Of a DNA stretch of 64,000 nucleotides, positions 33,803-42,500 are shown piece after piece. The DNA lies in assembly GCF_014648635.1 (NCBI RefSeq), contig NZ_BMRM01000014.1, forward strand, positions 62,001 through 126,000, in the 5' to 3' direction. The notes below the pieces were generated by a model. It saw only the letters and a list, made by a program, of their open reading frames with translations, did not search any database and was not told the origin of the DNA. The first letter of the stretch is position 1, and every line of letters begins with the position of its first letter. Source of the DNA: Streptomyces cinerochromogenes. Its GTDB lineage: Bacteria; Actinomycetota; Actinomycetes; Streptomycetales; Streptomycetaceae. Both the position numbers and the translations under genes were made by a program.

Positions 33803-33847
33803 TTGCGGTCTCACGCGGGGTGTTCCGCGTGATCGCGCAGGTCAACA

Positions 33848-35278
33848 CTACCGCACCTGGGCGGGTGCCCGTGTCGGGGCCGGTGCGGGGGCCGTGGTGG
33901 CGGGGTGGGGGGTGCGGCGGACGGGGACCAGGAGGGCGGCGCCGGCCGCGGCGAGGCAGAGGAGGGCGAGCAGGGCCCAGCCGTGCGTGTAGCCGGAGCC
34001 GTACGGCAGGCCCGAGGGCTGGAGCCGGCCGGTGACGAGGACGCTGGTGAGCGCGGCGCCGATCGAGCCGCCGATGGTGCGGATGTTGGCGTTCATGCCG
34101 GTCGCCGCGCCCGTCTGCTCCACCGGGACGCTGCCCACGATGAGGTTGGCCATCGAGGCGAAGGCGAGTCCGATACCGAGGCCGAAGAGACCGGCCACGA
34201 CCGCTATCTGCCACTGCGCGTCATGCCACAGCGTGAGGAAGCCGCAGGCCAGCGCGCCGAGGGCTGCACCCGTGGTGAGCAGCGCCTTGGCGCCGACGCG
34301 CGGCTCCAAGCGGCCCGACAGCACGCCGGAGAGGAACATCGCGACCAGCATCGGCAGCATGAGCAGGCCGGAGGCGGTGACGCTGGCGCCGAAGCCGTAG
34401 CCGGCCGCGGACGGCGTCTGGACGAAACCGGGCAGGAAGGACCAGATCGAGTACATGCCGGCGCCGAACAGCAGGGCCGCCGCGTTGGTCGTCCACACCG
34501 CGGGCAGCCGCAGCACGCGCAGGTCGATGAGCGGGGTGCGCGAGCGGGCCTCGGCCGTCAGCCACACCGCGAACAGGACGACGGCTGCGGCGAACAGGCC
34601 GAGCACCCTCGCCGAGCCCCAGCCCCACTGCCCGGCCTGGCTCAGCGGCAGCAGCAGGGCCACCAGCCAGCCGGACAGCAGCAGCGCGCCGCCCCAACCG
34701 ACCTTGCCGTCGGCCCTCCTGGGCGACTCGGGGACGTAGCGCAGGGCGATCAGCACCGTCGCGGCGACGATGGCCACCGGGATCCAGAACAGCCAGCGGT
34801 AGTCGAGCGCGGACACGATCGGCCCGGCGGCCACCATGCCGACCCCGCCGCCGGCGGCGATCACGGCGGAGAGGTTGCTGATGCTCCCGCTGACCTCGCC
34901 CGGGGCGAACTCGTCCCGGATGATGCCGAAGGAGAGCGGGAACAGGGCGCCACCGACGCCCTGGACGACCCGGGCGACGATGAGCACGCCGATGTCCGGG
35001 GCGAGCGCGGCGATGAGGCAGCCCGCGAGGACGGCCAGCAGGACGGCGACGAGGGTGCGCTTCTTGCCGACGAGGTCGCCGACCCGGCCGAGGATCGGGG
35101 TGAAGACCGAGGCGGACAGCAGATAGGCCGTCATCACCCAGGTCGCGGTGGACTGGGAGGTGTGCAGGGCGTGCTGGACGGTCGGCAGGGCCGGTGCGAT
35201 CAGCGACTGCAGCATGGAGAACACGCCGGCACCGGTCGCGAGGACCGTGAAGGTGACGCGGGTTGACGCGCGGGGCAT
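33848..35278 (-). CDS. MFS multidrug transporter, DHA2/EmrB-QacA type
   Basis: 476 residues, about 14 hydrophobic segments. Family motifs: the loop 2-3 motif GRVGDLVGKKRTL and motif C-like VVQGVGGALFPLSFGIIRDEF, with IAAGGGVGMVAAGPIVS. Exports drugs or metabolites by proton antiport. Divergent from a TetR regulator with two palindromes between them, the standard regulated efflux arrangement. Substrate unknown. Confidence 0.9.
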   Translation of the reverse strand: MPRASTRVTFTVLATGAGVFSMLQSLIAPALPTVQHALHTSQSTATWVMTAYLLSASVFTPILGRVGDLVGKKRTLVAVLLAVLAGCLIAALAPDIGVLIVARVVQGVGGALFPLSFGIIRDEFAPGEVSGSISNLSAVIAAGGGVGMVAAGPIVSALDYRWLFWIPVAIVAATVLIALRYVPESPRRADGKVGWGGALLLSGWLVALLLPLSQAGQWGWGSARVLGLFAAAVVLFAVWLTAEARSRTPLIDLRVLRLPAVWTTNAAALLFGAGMYSIWSFLPGFVQTPSAAGYGFGASVTASGLLMLPMLVAMFLSGVLSGRLEPRVGAKALLTTGAALGALACGFLTLWHDAQWQIAVVAGLFGLGIGLAFASMANLIVGSVPVEQTGAATGMNANIRTIGGSIGAALTSVLVTGRLQPSGLPYGSGYTHGWALLALLCLAAAGAALLVPVRRTPHPATTAPAPAPTRAPAQVR

Positions 35279-35423
35279 GGAGAAGCCTCTCCGGAGTCAG
35301 GACGGATCGTGGATGCGGAGCATCGGAAAGCCGGGGGGCACGGTCGTACGGGCCGTGCCGCGACGGTGGGGAGCCGGCTGGGCGGGCCGCGTCCGGCCAC
35401 GGCGGAGCCGACCCCGCACTGTT

Positions 35424-35463
35424 AAAGTGGAGGTACCCCTCCACTGTAGCGGAGGTGCACCTC
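35424..35463. promoter_or_regulatory. Twin palindromes between MFS and TetR genes, TetR operators
   Basis: AGTGGAGG-TACC-CCTCCACT (35424-35443) and CGGAGGTGCACCTCCG (35448-35463) are adjacent palindromes sharing GGAGGT half-sites, located between the divergent genes. Spacing of about one and a half to two helical turns suits binding of two TetR dimers. Confidence 0.7.
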
Positions 35464-35497
35464 CGGTTCCAGTCGATTCCCCTCCAGGGAGGCAGCA

Positions 35498-36076
35498 GTG
35501 ACGGCCACGCCGTTCCCCGTCAGCGAGATCGTGGCGGCTCGCCGGCCGCACCGTAAGGACGCCGCCCGCAACTACGACGCCCTGCTCACCGCGGCCCGCG
35601 AGGCGTTCGCGGAGCACGGCTCGGACGCCTCCCTGGAGGACATCGCCCGCCGTGCCGGCGTCGGCATCGGCACCCTGTACCGCAACTTCCCGACCCGCCG
35701 CGACCTGTTCGAGAGCGTCTACGCCGACGAGGTCAACGCCCTGTGCCAGGCCGCCGTCGAGCTGACCGGGCGGGAGCCGTGGGAGGCGCTGACGGCCTGG
35801 CTGAACCGGTTCGCCGGGTACATGGTCACCAAGCGCGCCGTACGCGAGGCCCTCGACGGCGAGTCGGACATCTTCCAGTCCTGCCGCGACTCCATGTACG
35901 AGGCCGGCGGCCCGCTGCTGGAGCGTGCCCAGCAGGCCGGCGCCGCCCGGGCCGACATGGACTTCGGCGACCTGCTGCGGATGGTCGCCGGGATCACGGC
36001 GACGGCGTTCGAGAGCGACGCCCAGCGCGACCGGGTCCTGTCGATCGCCCTGGACGGGGTCCGCACCGCCCGCTGA
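35498..36076 (+). CDS. TetR-family repressor
   Basis: 192 residues from GTG 35498 with GGAGG eleven bases before. N-terminal helix-turn-helix (ALLTAAREAFAEHGSDASLEDIARRAGVGIGTLYRNFPTRRDLFESVY). C-terminal domain resembles the SCO1712/TetR_C group. Divergent from the DHA2 transporter, which it most likely represses until a ligand binds. Confidence 0.92.
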   Translation: MTATPFPVSEIVAARRPHRKDAARNYDALLTAAREAFAEHGSDASLEDIARRAGVGIGTLYRNFPTRRDLFESVYADEVNALCQAAVELTGREPWEALTAWLNRFAGYMVTKRAVREALDGESDIFQSCRDSMYEAGGPLLERAQQAGAARADMDFGDLLRMVAGITATAFESDAQRDRVLSIALDGVRTAR

Positions 36077-36086
36077 GCACGCCCGG

Positions 36087-36602
36087 CTACTTGATCAACG
36101 CGTTCGCCACCACCACGACCAACCCGAGCAGCGCGTCCCCGAGCCCCACGAGGACGGCGACCGGCCAGCGCCGCGCCGACCACCGGGCGGTGACGAGGCC
36201 GAGCACGAAGAGGATCACGATGTTGAGGACGAACGCGGCGTACTCGACGCCCTTCGCGGGCCACCATCCCCAGCGCGCGCCCGCGAGAAGGAAGACCGTG
36301 GGCAGTACGGCCGTGACGAGCGGCCACTCGTTGCGCATCGCGAGCAGGGCGTCCCCGCGGCGGTGCGGGGTGCGCTCGGCGATGTAGTGGGCGTAGCCGT
36401 GGGCGAGGGCGGAGGCGCCCGCGGTCACCAGCACCCAGGCGGCGTCGTAGCCGCGGACCTCGGCGGAGGTGTGCCCGTACTGCGTGAGCGCCGCGACCAA
36501 CGAGCTGGCGAGGACGGCGCCGTACACCCCGCCGAAGAGGACGGCCTCGCGGGCGTCGTGCTGCCGGGGCGGCGCCGTACCGGCCGCCGTGGAGTCAGCC
36601 AT
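36087..36602 (-). CDS. Hypothetical membrane protein, four or five helices
   Basis: 171 residues from ATG 36602; longer frames run antisense through the cupin gene. Hydrophobic segments include VLFGGVYGAVLASSLVAAL, AAWVLVTAGASALAHGYAHY, LVTAVLPTVFLLAG, AFVLNIVILFVLGLV and VAVLVGLGDALLGLVVVVAN. Conserved-looking polar positions (HGYAHYIAERTPH) lie between. Streptomycete-type conserved hypothetical; no function assigned. Confidence 0.75.
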   Translation of the reverse strand: MADSTAAGTAPPRQHDAREAVLFGGVYGAVLASSLVAALTQYGHTSAEVRGYDAAWVLVTAGASALAHGYAHYIAERTPHRRGDALLAMRNEWPLVTAVLPTVFLLAGARWGWWPAKGVEYAAFVLNIVILFVLGLVTARWSARRWPVAVLVGLGDALLGLVVVVANALIK

Positions 36603-36777
36603 CTCCCCACGATCACCCGCGCCCCGCACCCCCGCCACTCCGCCCGCACCCCCCGTGCACCCGCGCCCCTCGGGGCTGTCCGTCTCGCCGCGCCCGACGG
36701 AGTGTCCTCCCACCGGGCCCGACGCCCCACACACTGTCCACGGCGGGACGGCTCGCACGCCCACTAGGGTCGGCCGC

Positions 36778-37122
36778 ATGACGCACAGCTTCGCGCTCCA
36801 CATCCCCGACGCCGACCTCGAACCCGAGCCCCTGGAACCGGAGCAGATCGTCTCCGGGAACCCGGAGGTGACCGGGAAGGTGGTCTGGGAGTCGGCGGAC
36901 GGCCGGCAGATCCGCGGGATCTGGCAGATCACCCCGGGCGTGGTCACCGACACGGAGGCGGACGAGCTGTTCGTGGTGATCAGCGGGTCGGCGACGATCG
37001 AGGTGGCGGACGGGCCGACGCTGACGGTGGGACCCGGCGACATGGCCGTGCTGCGCGCGGGCGACCGTACGACGTGGACCGTGCACGAGACCCTGCGCAA
37101 GGCCTACGCGATCAACCTGTGA
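36778..37122 (+). CDS. Cupin domain protein
   Basis: 114 residues. RmlC-type cupin of the DUF861 kind: ESADGRQIRGIWQITPGVVTDTEADELFVVISGSATIEVADG, then VGPGDMAVLRAGDRTTWTVHETLRKAY. The metal-ligand histidines of the first motif are replaced, as is common in this subfamily. Role unknown. Its end overlaps the convergent LacI gene by 11 bp. Confidence 0.85.
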   Translation: MTHSFALHIPDADLEPEPLEPEQIVSGNPEVTGKVVWESADGRQIRGIWQITPGVVTDTEADELFVVISGSATIEVADGPTLTVGPGDMAVLRAGDRTTWTVHETLRKAYAINL

Positions 37123-38119
37123 GGCCGTCCCCGGGCGGTCCCGTCGTCCCCCGGATCTCCAGCGTCGGCACGGCCAGTCGCACCCGCCCCTCGCCCGCCG
37201 GCGTGTCGAAGCGGTCCAGCAGGCAGCGGGCGGCGCGCCGGCCCATCTCGTGCGGCGAGGTGTCGACGGTGGTCAGCCAGACGTGCCGGAGCCGGGAGAT
37301 GCCGGTGTTGTCGTACCCGGTCACCGACAGGTCCCGGGGCACCCGCAGCCCCAGCTCCGCGGCGGCCGACAGCGCGCCCACCGCGGCCATGTCGTTGACG
37401 GCGAGCAGCGCGGTGGGCCGCTCGGGGCGGCTGAGCAGGCGTACGGTTCCGCGGTAGCCGCCCTCCTCGGTCAGATCCCCGGGCTCGACCAGCGGTTGCG
37501 CGCCGTGCGCCCGCATCGCCGCCTCGTAGCCCCGCCGGCGCAGTGCGCCGACGGCGCCGTGCCCGGCGAGGTGCGCGATGCGGCGGTGGCCGAGCCCGAG
37601 GAGGTGCTCGGTGGCGAGCCGGGCGCCCCGTTCGTCGTCGCCGGCGACGACGTCCACCTCCGGCGGCTGCTCCTCGCGTGCGCCCGCCACCACCACCGGC
37701 ATCCGCCGGGCGAGCACGCCGAGCGCACCCGCGTCCGGGACCGTGCCGACGACCACCAGGCCGTCGACGCCGAGGTCCAGGAAGGGTTCGGCGAGGTCGT
37801 GGCCCATCCGGCGGTTCAGCCGGGCGTCGGCGAGGAGCATGTGCAGACCGGCCGCGTGCAGCGGGGCGTTGAGCCCGTCGAGCAGTTCCACGAACCAGGG
37901 GTTGCGCAGGTCGTCCAGGAGGACGCCGACCGTGCGGGTGCGCTGCTCGCTGAGGCTGCGGGCCGCCGCGTTCGGCCGGTAGCCCAGCTCGCGCACGGCC
38001 CGCAGGACCGCCTCCCGCTTCTCGGGCCGCACCGGGCCGGACCCGCGCAGCACCAGGGACACGAGCGACTTCGACACGCCGGCGCGTTCGGCCACGTCAC
38101 GGATGGTCGGCGCTCTCAC
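37112..38119 (-). CDS. LacI-family regulator
   Basis: 335 residues from GTG 38119. Helix-turn-helix TIRDVAERAGVSKSLVSLVLRGSGPVRPEKREAVLRAVRELGYRPN, then a periplasmic-binding-protein-like effector domain (VGVLLDDLRNPWFVELLDGL; VTGYDNTGISRL). Divergent from a Gfo/Idh/MocA oxidoreductase, which it probably controls through the palindrome at 38174-38191. Three tandem repeats lie in its 5' leader. Confidence 0.9.
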   Translation of the reverse strand: MRAPTIRDVAERAGVSKSLVSLVLRGSGPVRPEKREAVLRAVRELGYRPNAAARSLSEQRTRTVGVLLDDLRNPWFVELLDGLNAPLHAAGLHMLLADARLNRRMGHDLAEPFLDLGVDGLVVVGTVPDAGALGVLARRMPVVVAGAREEQPPEVDVVAGDDERGARLATEHLLGLGHRRIAHLAGHGAVGALRRRGYEAAMRAHGAQPLVEPGDLTEEGGYRGTVRLLSRPERPTALLAVNDMAAVGALSAAAELGLRVPRDLSVTGYDNTGISRLRHVWLTTVDTSPHEMGRRAARCLLDRFDTPAGEGRVRLAVPTLEIRGTTGPPGDGLTG

Positions 38120-38134
38120 GGCAGCGGCCTCATG

Positions 38135-38191
38135 GCAGGACCTCACCGCAGGACCTCACAGCAGGACCTCATGGCATGGACCGTTCCATGC
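38135..38191. promoter_or_regulatory. Three 13-bp tandem repeats and a LacI-type palindrome
   Basis: GCAGGACCTCA begins at 38135, 38148 and 38161 (period 13). Next to it GCATGGA-CCGT-TCCATGC (38174-38191) is a perfect 7-bp inverted repeat typical of LacI operators, between the divergent regulator and oxidoreductase. Confidence 0.65.
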
Positions 38192-38293
38192 GGCGTGCCG
38201 CGCTGTCAAAGGGTTGACACCCAGGCCATGTCCGAACAAAGGTGGCCCGCGAGGGAGATGGACCGGTCCAAGCAGGCCAGAGAGAGGGCTGTC

Positions 38294-39463
38294 ATGGTGG
38301 ATGCGCTCGGTGTCGCCGTCATCGGTTTCGGCTGGATGGGCCGGGTCCACACCCAGGCCTACGCCCGCCTCCCGCACCACTATCCGCAGCTCGCGCTGCG
38401 GCCCCGGCTGGTCACGGTCGCCGAGGAGGTGCCGGGGCGGGCCGAGGAGGCCGCCGAGCGGTTCGGGTTCGCCTCGGCGACCCGTGACTGGCACGAGGTG
38501 GCCGCCGACCCGCGCGTCCACGCCGTGAGCGTCACCGCGCCGAACTTCCTGCACCGGGAGATCGGCGTGGCGATGGCCGAGGCCGGCAAGCACCTGTGGA
38601 TCGAGAAGCCGGTGGGCCTGACCGCCGGGGACGCCCGCGCGGTCGCCGACGCGGTCGCCAAGGCCGGCGTCCAGGGCACGGTCGGCTTCAACTACCGCAA
38701 CGCGCCCGCCGTGGAGGCCGCCCGCGAGCTGATCTCCTCCGGTGGGATCGGCACCGTCACGCACGTGCGCATCCGCCTCTTCAGCGACTACGCCGCCCAC
38801 CCGGAGGGCGCCCTGACCTGGCGTTACGAGCGCGAGCGCGGCGGCAGCGGGGTGCTCGGCGACCTCGCCTCGCACGGCACCGACCTGGCCCGCTTCCTGC
38901 TCGGCGAGATCGCCTCGCTCACCGCCGACACGGCGGTCTTCGTCCCGGAACGCGCCCGTCCGAGCGGGGCCACGGCCGGTCACGCCCTGGCCTGTGGCGG
39001 CGAGCCGGGACCGGTCGAGAACGAGGACTACGTCAGCTGCCTGCTCCGCTTCGCCTCCGGCGCCCGCGGCGTCCTGGAGGCCTGCCGGGTCTCGGTCGGC
39101 GAACAGAACAACTACGGCTTCGAGGTGCACGGCACCCGGGGCGCGGTGTTCTGGGACTTCCGCCGGATGAACGAACTGAAGGTGAGCCGGGGTACGACGT
39201 ACCAGGACCAGCCGGTGAGCACGGTGTACGTCGGCCCCGGCGCCGGCGAGTTCGCCGCGTTCCAGCCGGGCGCCGCCAACGCGATGGGCTACGACGACCT
39301 GAAGGTGATCGAGGCCTACCGTTTCGTCCGCTCCATCGCCGAGGGCACGCCGTACGGCACCACGCTCGCGGACGCCGTCCACAGTGCGACCGTGCTCGAC
39401 GCGATGGCGCGGTCGGCGGAGACCGGCAGGTGGGTCAGCCTGGAGGCATGTTGTACGGGGTGA
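38294..39463 (+). CDS. Gfo/Idh/MocA-family oxidoreductase
   Basis: 389 residues. NAD(P)-binding Rossmann start VAVIGFGWMGRVHTQAY, the EKPVGLT motif (HLWIEKPVGLTAGDA) with catalytic Lys, and the C-terminal domain with GSGVLGDLASHGTDLARFLLGE. Probably a sugar or inositol dehydrogenase. ATG 38294 with AGAGAGGG upstream. Its 3' end overlaps the convergent LacI gene by 29 bp. Controlled most likely by the divergent LacI regulator. Substrate unknown. Confidence 0.88.
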   Translation: MVDALGVAVIGFGWMGRVHTQAYARLPHHYPQLALRPRLVTVAEEVPGRAEEAAERFGFASATRDWHEVAADPRVHAVSVTAPNFLHREIGVAMAEAGKHLWIEKPVGLTAGDARAVADAVAKAGVQGTVGFNYRNAPAVEAARELISSGGIGTVTHVRIRLFSDYAAHPEGALTWRYERERGGSGVLGDLASHGTDLARFLLGEIASLTADTAVFVPERARPSGATAGHALACGGEPGPVENEDYVSCLLRFASGARGVLEACRVSVGEQNNYGFEVHGTRGAVFWDFRRMNELKVSRGTTYQDQPVSTVYVGPGAGEFAAFQPGAANAMGYDDLKVIEAYRFVRSIAEGTPYGTTLADAVHSATVLDAMARSAETGRWVSLEACCTG

Positions 39464-40457
39464 CCACCTGGATCGCGGACGGCAGCAGCGGCCCGGCGGG
39501 CGGCAGCGCCCCGTGGAAGCGCATCACCCCGTGGCAGGCCTCGCGCAGATCGTGCCGCAGGTCGTGGTGGAGCACGGCGGACAGGCGGTGTTCGCGCAGC
39601 AGGCGGGTGTTGTCGTGGTCCAGGTCGTGCGCGACGAACACGGCGCAGTCGCGGCCGAGGTCGGCGAAGGCACGCAGGGTGGCGTTGTTGCCGCCGCCGA
39701 TGGAGTACACCGCGCGGATCTCCGGGTCGCGTTCCAGGGCGGTGCGGACCAGGTCGTACTGCGTGGCGTCCAGGCCCTGGCCCTCGGCGATCTCCACCAG
39801 CGTGCGCTGCGGGTGCCGTGCGCGCATCACGCTGCGGAAGCCCATCTCGCGCTCCTCCTCGTTGCGGAAGAAGCCGCTGCTGAGGCTGGTGAGGACGTTG
39901 CCGGGCCGGTCGCCGAGCCACTGGCCCATCAGGTAGGCGGCGGTCGCGCCGGCCGCCCGGTTGTCGATGCCGACGTAGCCGACGCGTCCGCTCGCGGGCA
40001 GGTCGGTGACGAGGGTGACGACCGGGACGCCGGCGGCGGCGAGCCGGCCCACGGCCGCGGTGACCTCCGGGACGTCCGGCGCCTTGAGGATCACGCCCTG
40101 CGAGCCGCGCCGGGCGATCCGGTCCAGCGTGGCGACCAGTTCCCGCACCGGGCCGGTCTCGCGGAAGTGGAAGCGGCAGCGGACGACGGCCGGGTGCAGG
40201 GCGGGCAGTTCGGCCTCCAGGGCGGCGCGTACGGCGGTGGTGAACCGCTCGGGCGCCTGCGCCACGACGTCGACCATGAAGGTACGGCCGACCAGCCGGA
40301 CCTGGGTGCGCTGGCGGTCGAGGTCGGCGATGGCCCGGTGCACCTCCCGCGCGGTGCTCTCGCGCACCCCTCCCCTGCCGTTCAGCACCCGGTCCACGGT
40401 GGCCTCGCTGAGACCGGCCTGACGTGCGATCTCCCGGATCGGGAACGGGTGGCCCAT
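39435..40457 (-). CDS. LacI-family regulator of the inositol-like cluster
   Basis: 340 residues from ATG 40457. Helix-turn-helix IREIARQAGLSEATVDRVLNGRGGVRESTAREVHRAIADL, then a type I periplasmic-binding domain of the ribose/inositol kind (VGYVGIDNRAAGATAAYLMGQWLG; LSSGFFRNEEEREMGFRSVM; IGGGNNATLRAF). Faces away from the dehydrogenase at 41024 and the IolE/ABC genes. The upstream 160 bp hold TGTCA direct repeats around TTCTTGTCAGAA (about 40524-40540), a possible operator. Confidence 0.88.
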   Translation of the reverse strand: MGHPFPIREIARQAGLSEATVDRVLNGRGGVRESTAREVHRAIADLDRQRTQVRLVGRTFMVDVVAQAPERFTTAVRAALEAELPALHPAVVRCRFHFRETGPVRELVATLDRIARRGSQGVILKAPDVPEVTAAVGRLAAAGVPVVTLVTDLPASGRVGYVGIDNRAAGATAAYLMGQWLGDRPGNVLTSLSSGFFRNEEEREMGFRSVMRARHPQRTLVEIAEGQGLDATQYDLVRTALERDPEIRAVYSIGGGNNATLRAFADLGRDCAVFVAHDLDHDNTRLLREHRLSAVLHHDLRHDLREACHGVMRFHGALPPAGPLLPSAIQVVTPYNMPPG

Positions 40458-40617
40458 GGAGCGGCTCCTCGCTGCGTGAGGGGTTTTTGATGGCTGGCTG
40501 CTGGTTGTTCGAGGGGTTTGTTCTGACAAGAATGACAGGGCCGCGCCGCTTCCCCGGCCGAAACCTCCGGTGGGAACCGCGGACGGCGACGGAACGCCGG
40601 GAGAGCTGAGGCGGATC

Positions 40618-40998
40618 ATGGGACTTCTCGACGACAAGATCGTCCTCGCACATCGCGGTCAACCTCAAGGGGCCGTTCTTCGCGATGCAGGCGGCGGTCG
40701 CCGACATGACGGCCCGCAAGGCGCCCGGCACGATCGCCGCCGAGGCGGGCCTGGCGGGCCTCACACGGAATCGGCTGGACCGCGACGGAGGGCGAGGACG
40801 CCACCCGGCGCGCCTTCCACGGCGCCGGCGACGACTGACGGGAACAGGCCGCGGCCCGGCTGCCGATGGGCAGGCTCGGCCAGCCGGACGAAATCGCCGA
40901 CTTCGTGGTCTTCCTGCTGTCCGAGCGGTCCGGGGTGGTCACGGGGTCGGTGATCGACTGGGACCAGAACGTGCTCGGCGGCCTCGACCAGAACTCCG
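40618..40998 (+). pseudogene. Decayed short-chain dehydrogenase (SDR)
   Basis: Pieces of one SDR in order but broken. MGLLDDKIVL is the start of the Rossmann fold (40618). It then jumps frame, with a deletion, to IAVNLKGPFFAMQAAVADM (from 40652). After a further deletion comes the C-terminal part with ARLPMGRLGQPDEIADFVVFLLSERSGVVTGSVIDWDQNVLGGLD. A TGA at 40836-40838 replaces the expected Trp codon before REQAAARLPM. The Tyr-x-x-x-Lys catalytic segment is missing. About half of a normal SDR length remains, just before the intact dehydrogenase gene. Confidence 0.85.
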
Positions 40999-41023
40999 CA
41001 CCCACCCTAGGAGCAGCACCGCA

Positions 41024-42028
41024 ATGCGTATCGGAATCCTCGGCCTCGGCCGTATCGGCGCCTTCCACGCCGAGACCCTCTCCGGCCTCGACGCCGTCGA
41101 GTCGCTCGTCGTCGCCGACCCGTTCGCGGACGCGGCCAAGGCCGCCGCCGAGCGGTTCGGGGCCGAGGTCGCGGACTCGCCGGAGGCCCTGCTCGCGGCC
41201 GGTGTGGACGGCCTCGTCGTCGCGGCGGCCACCGACGCCCACCCCGCCCTGATCCTGGCCGGCGTCGAGGCCGGCGTTCCGGTCTTCTGCGAGAAGCCCG
41301 TCGCCCGGACGATGAGCGAGGGCGTCGAGGTCCTCAAGGCCGTCCAGGGCAGTGACGTGCCCATCCAGATCGGCTACAACCGGCGCTTCGACGCGGGCTT
41401 CGCCGCCGCGCGGGCCGCCGTACAGGCCGGGGAGCTGGGCACGCTGCACACCGTCCGGTGCACGACCCTGGACCCGGCGCCGCCGTCGGCCGCGTACATC
41501 GCCGCGTCCGGCGGTATCTTCCGCGACTGCTCGGTGCACGACTTCGACATCATCCGCTGGGTGACGGGCCGTGAGGTCGCCGAGGTGTACGCGGTGGGCG
41601 GCAACCGGGGCGCCGACTACATCAGGGCGGCGGGCGACGCGGACACCACCGGGGCGATCCTGACCCTGGACGACGGCACCATCGCGGTGGTGTCCAACTC
41701 ACGGCACAACAAGCGCGGTTACGACGTCCGCATGGAACTGCACGGTTTCGCCGACTCCATCGCCGTCGGTCTGGACGACAAACTGCCGCTGCGCTCGGTC
41801 GAGCCCGGTGCGAGCTTCCCGTCCGGCACACCGCACGACTTCTTCATGGACCGCTTCACCGACGCCTACCGTGCCGAACTGACCGCGTTCACCGAGGTCG
41901 TGGCCGGCACCCGGCCCTCCCCGTGCACCGTCGAGGACGCCCTGGAGGCCGGCTGGATCGCCGAGGCCTGCACGCTGTCCCTGCACGAGCACCGGCCGGT
42001 GACGCCGGCGGAGGTCCGGCAGGGCTGA
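41024..42028 (+). CDS. iolG: Inositol 2-dehydrogenase-like Gfo/Idh/MocA oxidoreductase
   Basis: 334 residues. Rossmann start RIGILGLGRIGAFHAE, the EKPVART motif (VFCEKPVARTMSEG), QIGYNRRFDAGFAAARAAV and the SVHDFDIIRWVTG signature typical of myo-inositol dehydrogenases. ATG 41024 with AGGAG 11 bases before. Context of IolE-like isomerase, ribose/inositol-type ABC transporter and LacI regulator supports oxidation of inositol to inosose. Followed by a strong terminator. The symbol is a best guess; other polyols are possible. Confidence 0.82.
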   Translation: MRIGILGLGRIGAFHAETLSGLDAVESLVVADPFADAAKAAAERFGAEVADSPEALLAAGVDGLVVAAATDAHPALILAGVEAGVPVFCEKPVARTMSEGVEVLKAVQGSDVPIQIGYNRRFDAGFAAARAAVQAGELGTLHTVRCTTLDPAPPSAAYIAASGGIFRDCSVHDFDIIRWVTGREVAEVYAVGGNRGADYIRAAGDADTTGAILTLDDGTIAVVSNSRHNKRGYDVRMELHGFADSIAVGLDDKLPLRSVEPGASFPSGTPHDFFMDRFTDAYRAELTAFTEVVAGTRPSPCTVEDALEAGWIAEACTLSLHEHRPVTPAEVRQG

Positions 42029-42040
42029 GCCGGCCGGACG

Positions 42041-42062
42041 GCGCCGGGCACCTGCCCGGCGC
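42041..42062 (+). terminator. Terminator after the inositol dehydrogenase gene
   Basis: Perfect 10-bp arms GCGCCGGGCA and TGCCCGGCGC with a two-base loop, 13 bp after the stop codon. A short direct repeat (CGGCCGAGGCCCGCT, twice) follows at about 42085-42121. Confidence 0.75.
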
Positions 42063-42147
42063 CGAACGCGTACCGGCCGGCCGGCCGAGGCCCGCTCACC
42101 GGTCGGCCGAGGCCCGCTTGCCGGCCGGCCGCGGGTCGGTGTGCCGG

Positions 42148-42342
42148 TCAGCCGCAGTACCGGATCAGCCACTCGTCCGGGTTGTAGGTGTCCCGCGCCG
42201 GGTCCGGCACCGTCGCGGGCCTCGTCTCCACCGTCTCCTCGGGGCGTATCCGCTCGGGCAGCGCGCCGAAGCGGTCGCGGCGCAGGGCCGCGGCGTCGGT
42301 CGGTTCCTGGGGTGTGCTGCGAGCTTCCGTACGGTGTGTCAT
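42148..42342 (-). CDS. Small hypothetical protein (64 residues)
   Basis: ATG 42342 with GGAGG five bases upstream. Hydrophilic, Arg/Pro/Glu-rich; ends in PDPARDTYNPDEWLIRYCG with a single Cys next to last. No family recognised. The good ribosome site supports translation. A precursor-like charged leader and distinct tail could be imagined, but no modification genes are adjacent. Confidence 0.6.
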   Translation of the reverse strand: MTHRTEARSTPQEPTDAAALRRDRFGALPERIRPEETVETRPATVPDPARDTYNPDEWLIRYCG

Positions 42343-42446
42343 CTCGTCCTCCCGTCTGCGCGGGCGTTCCCCGTTGTCTGTCAGAACGCCCGCGTGCCCC
42401 CGTTGGTTCCCGGCCACCCGGTGACCGAATCCCCAGCAACAGCGCA

Positions 42447-42482
42447 GGAACCGGGCCGCGGTCCTCACCGCGGCCCGGTTCC
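42447..42482 (-). terminator. Terminator of the IolE-like/ABC operon
   Basis: Perfect 16-bp arms (42447-42462 and 42467-42482) with a four-base loop, 18 bp past the stop of the TIM-barrel gene on the minus strand. Confidence 0.8.
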
Positions 42483-42500
42483 GTCCGGCCGGCCGGCCCC

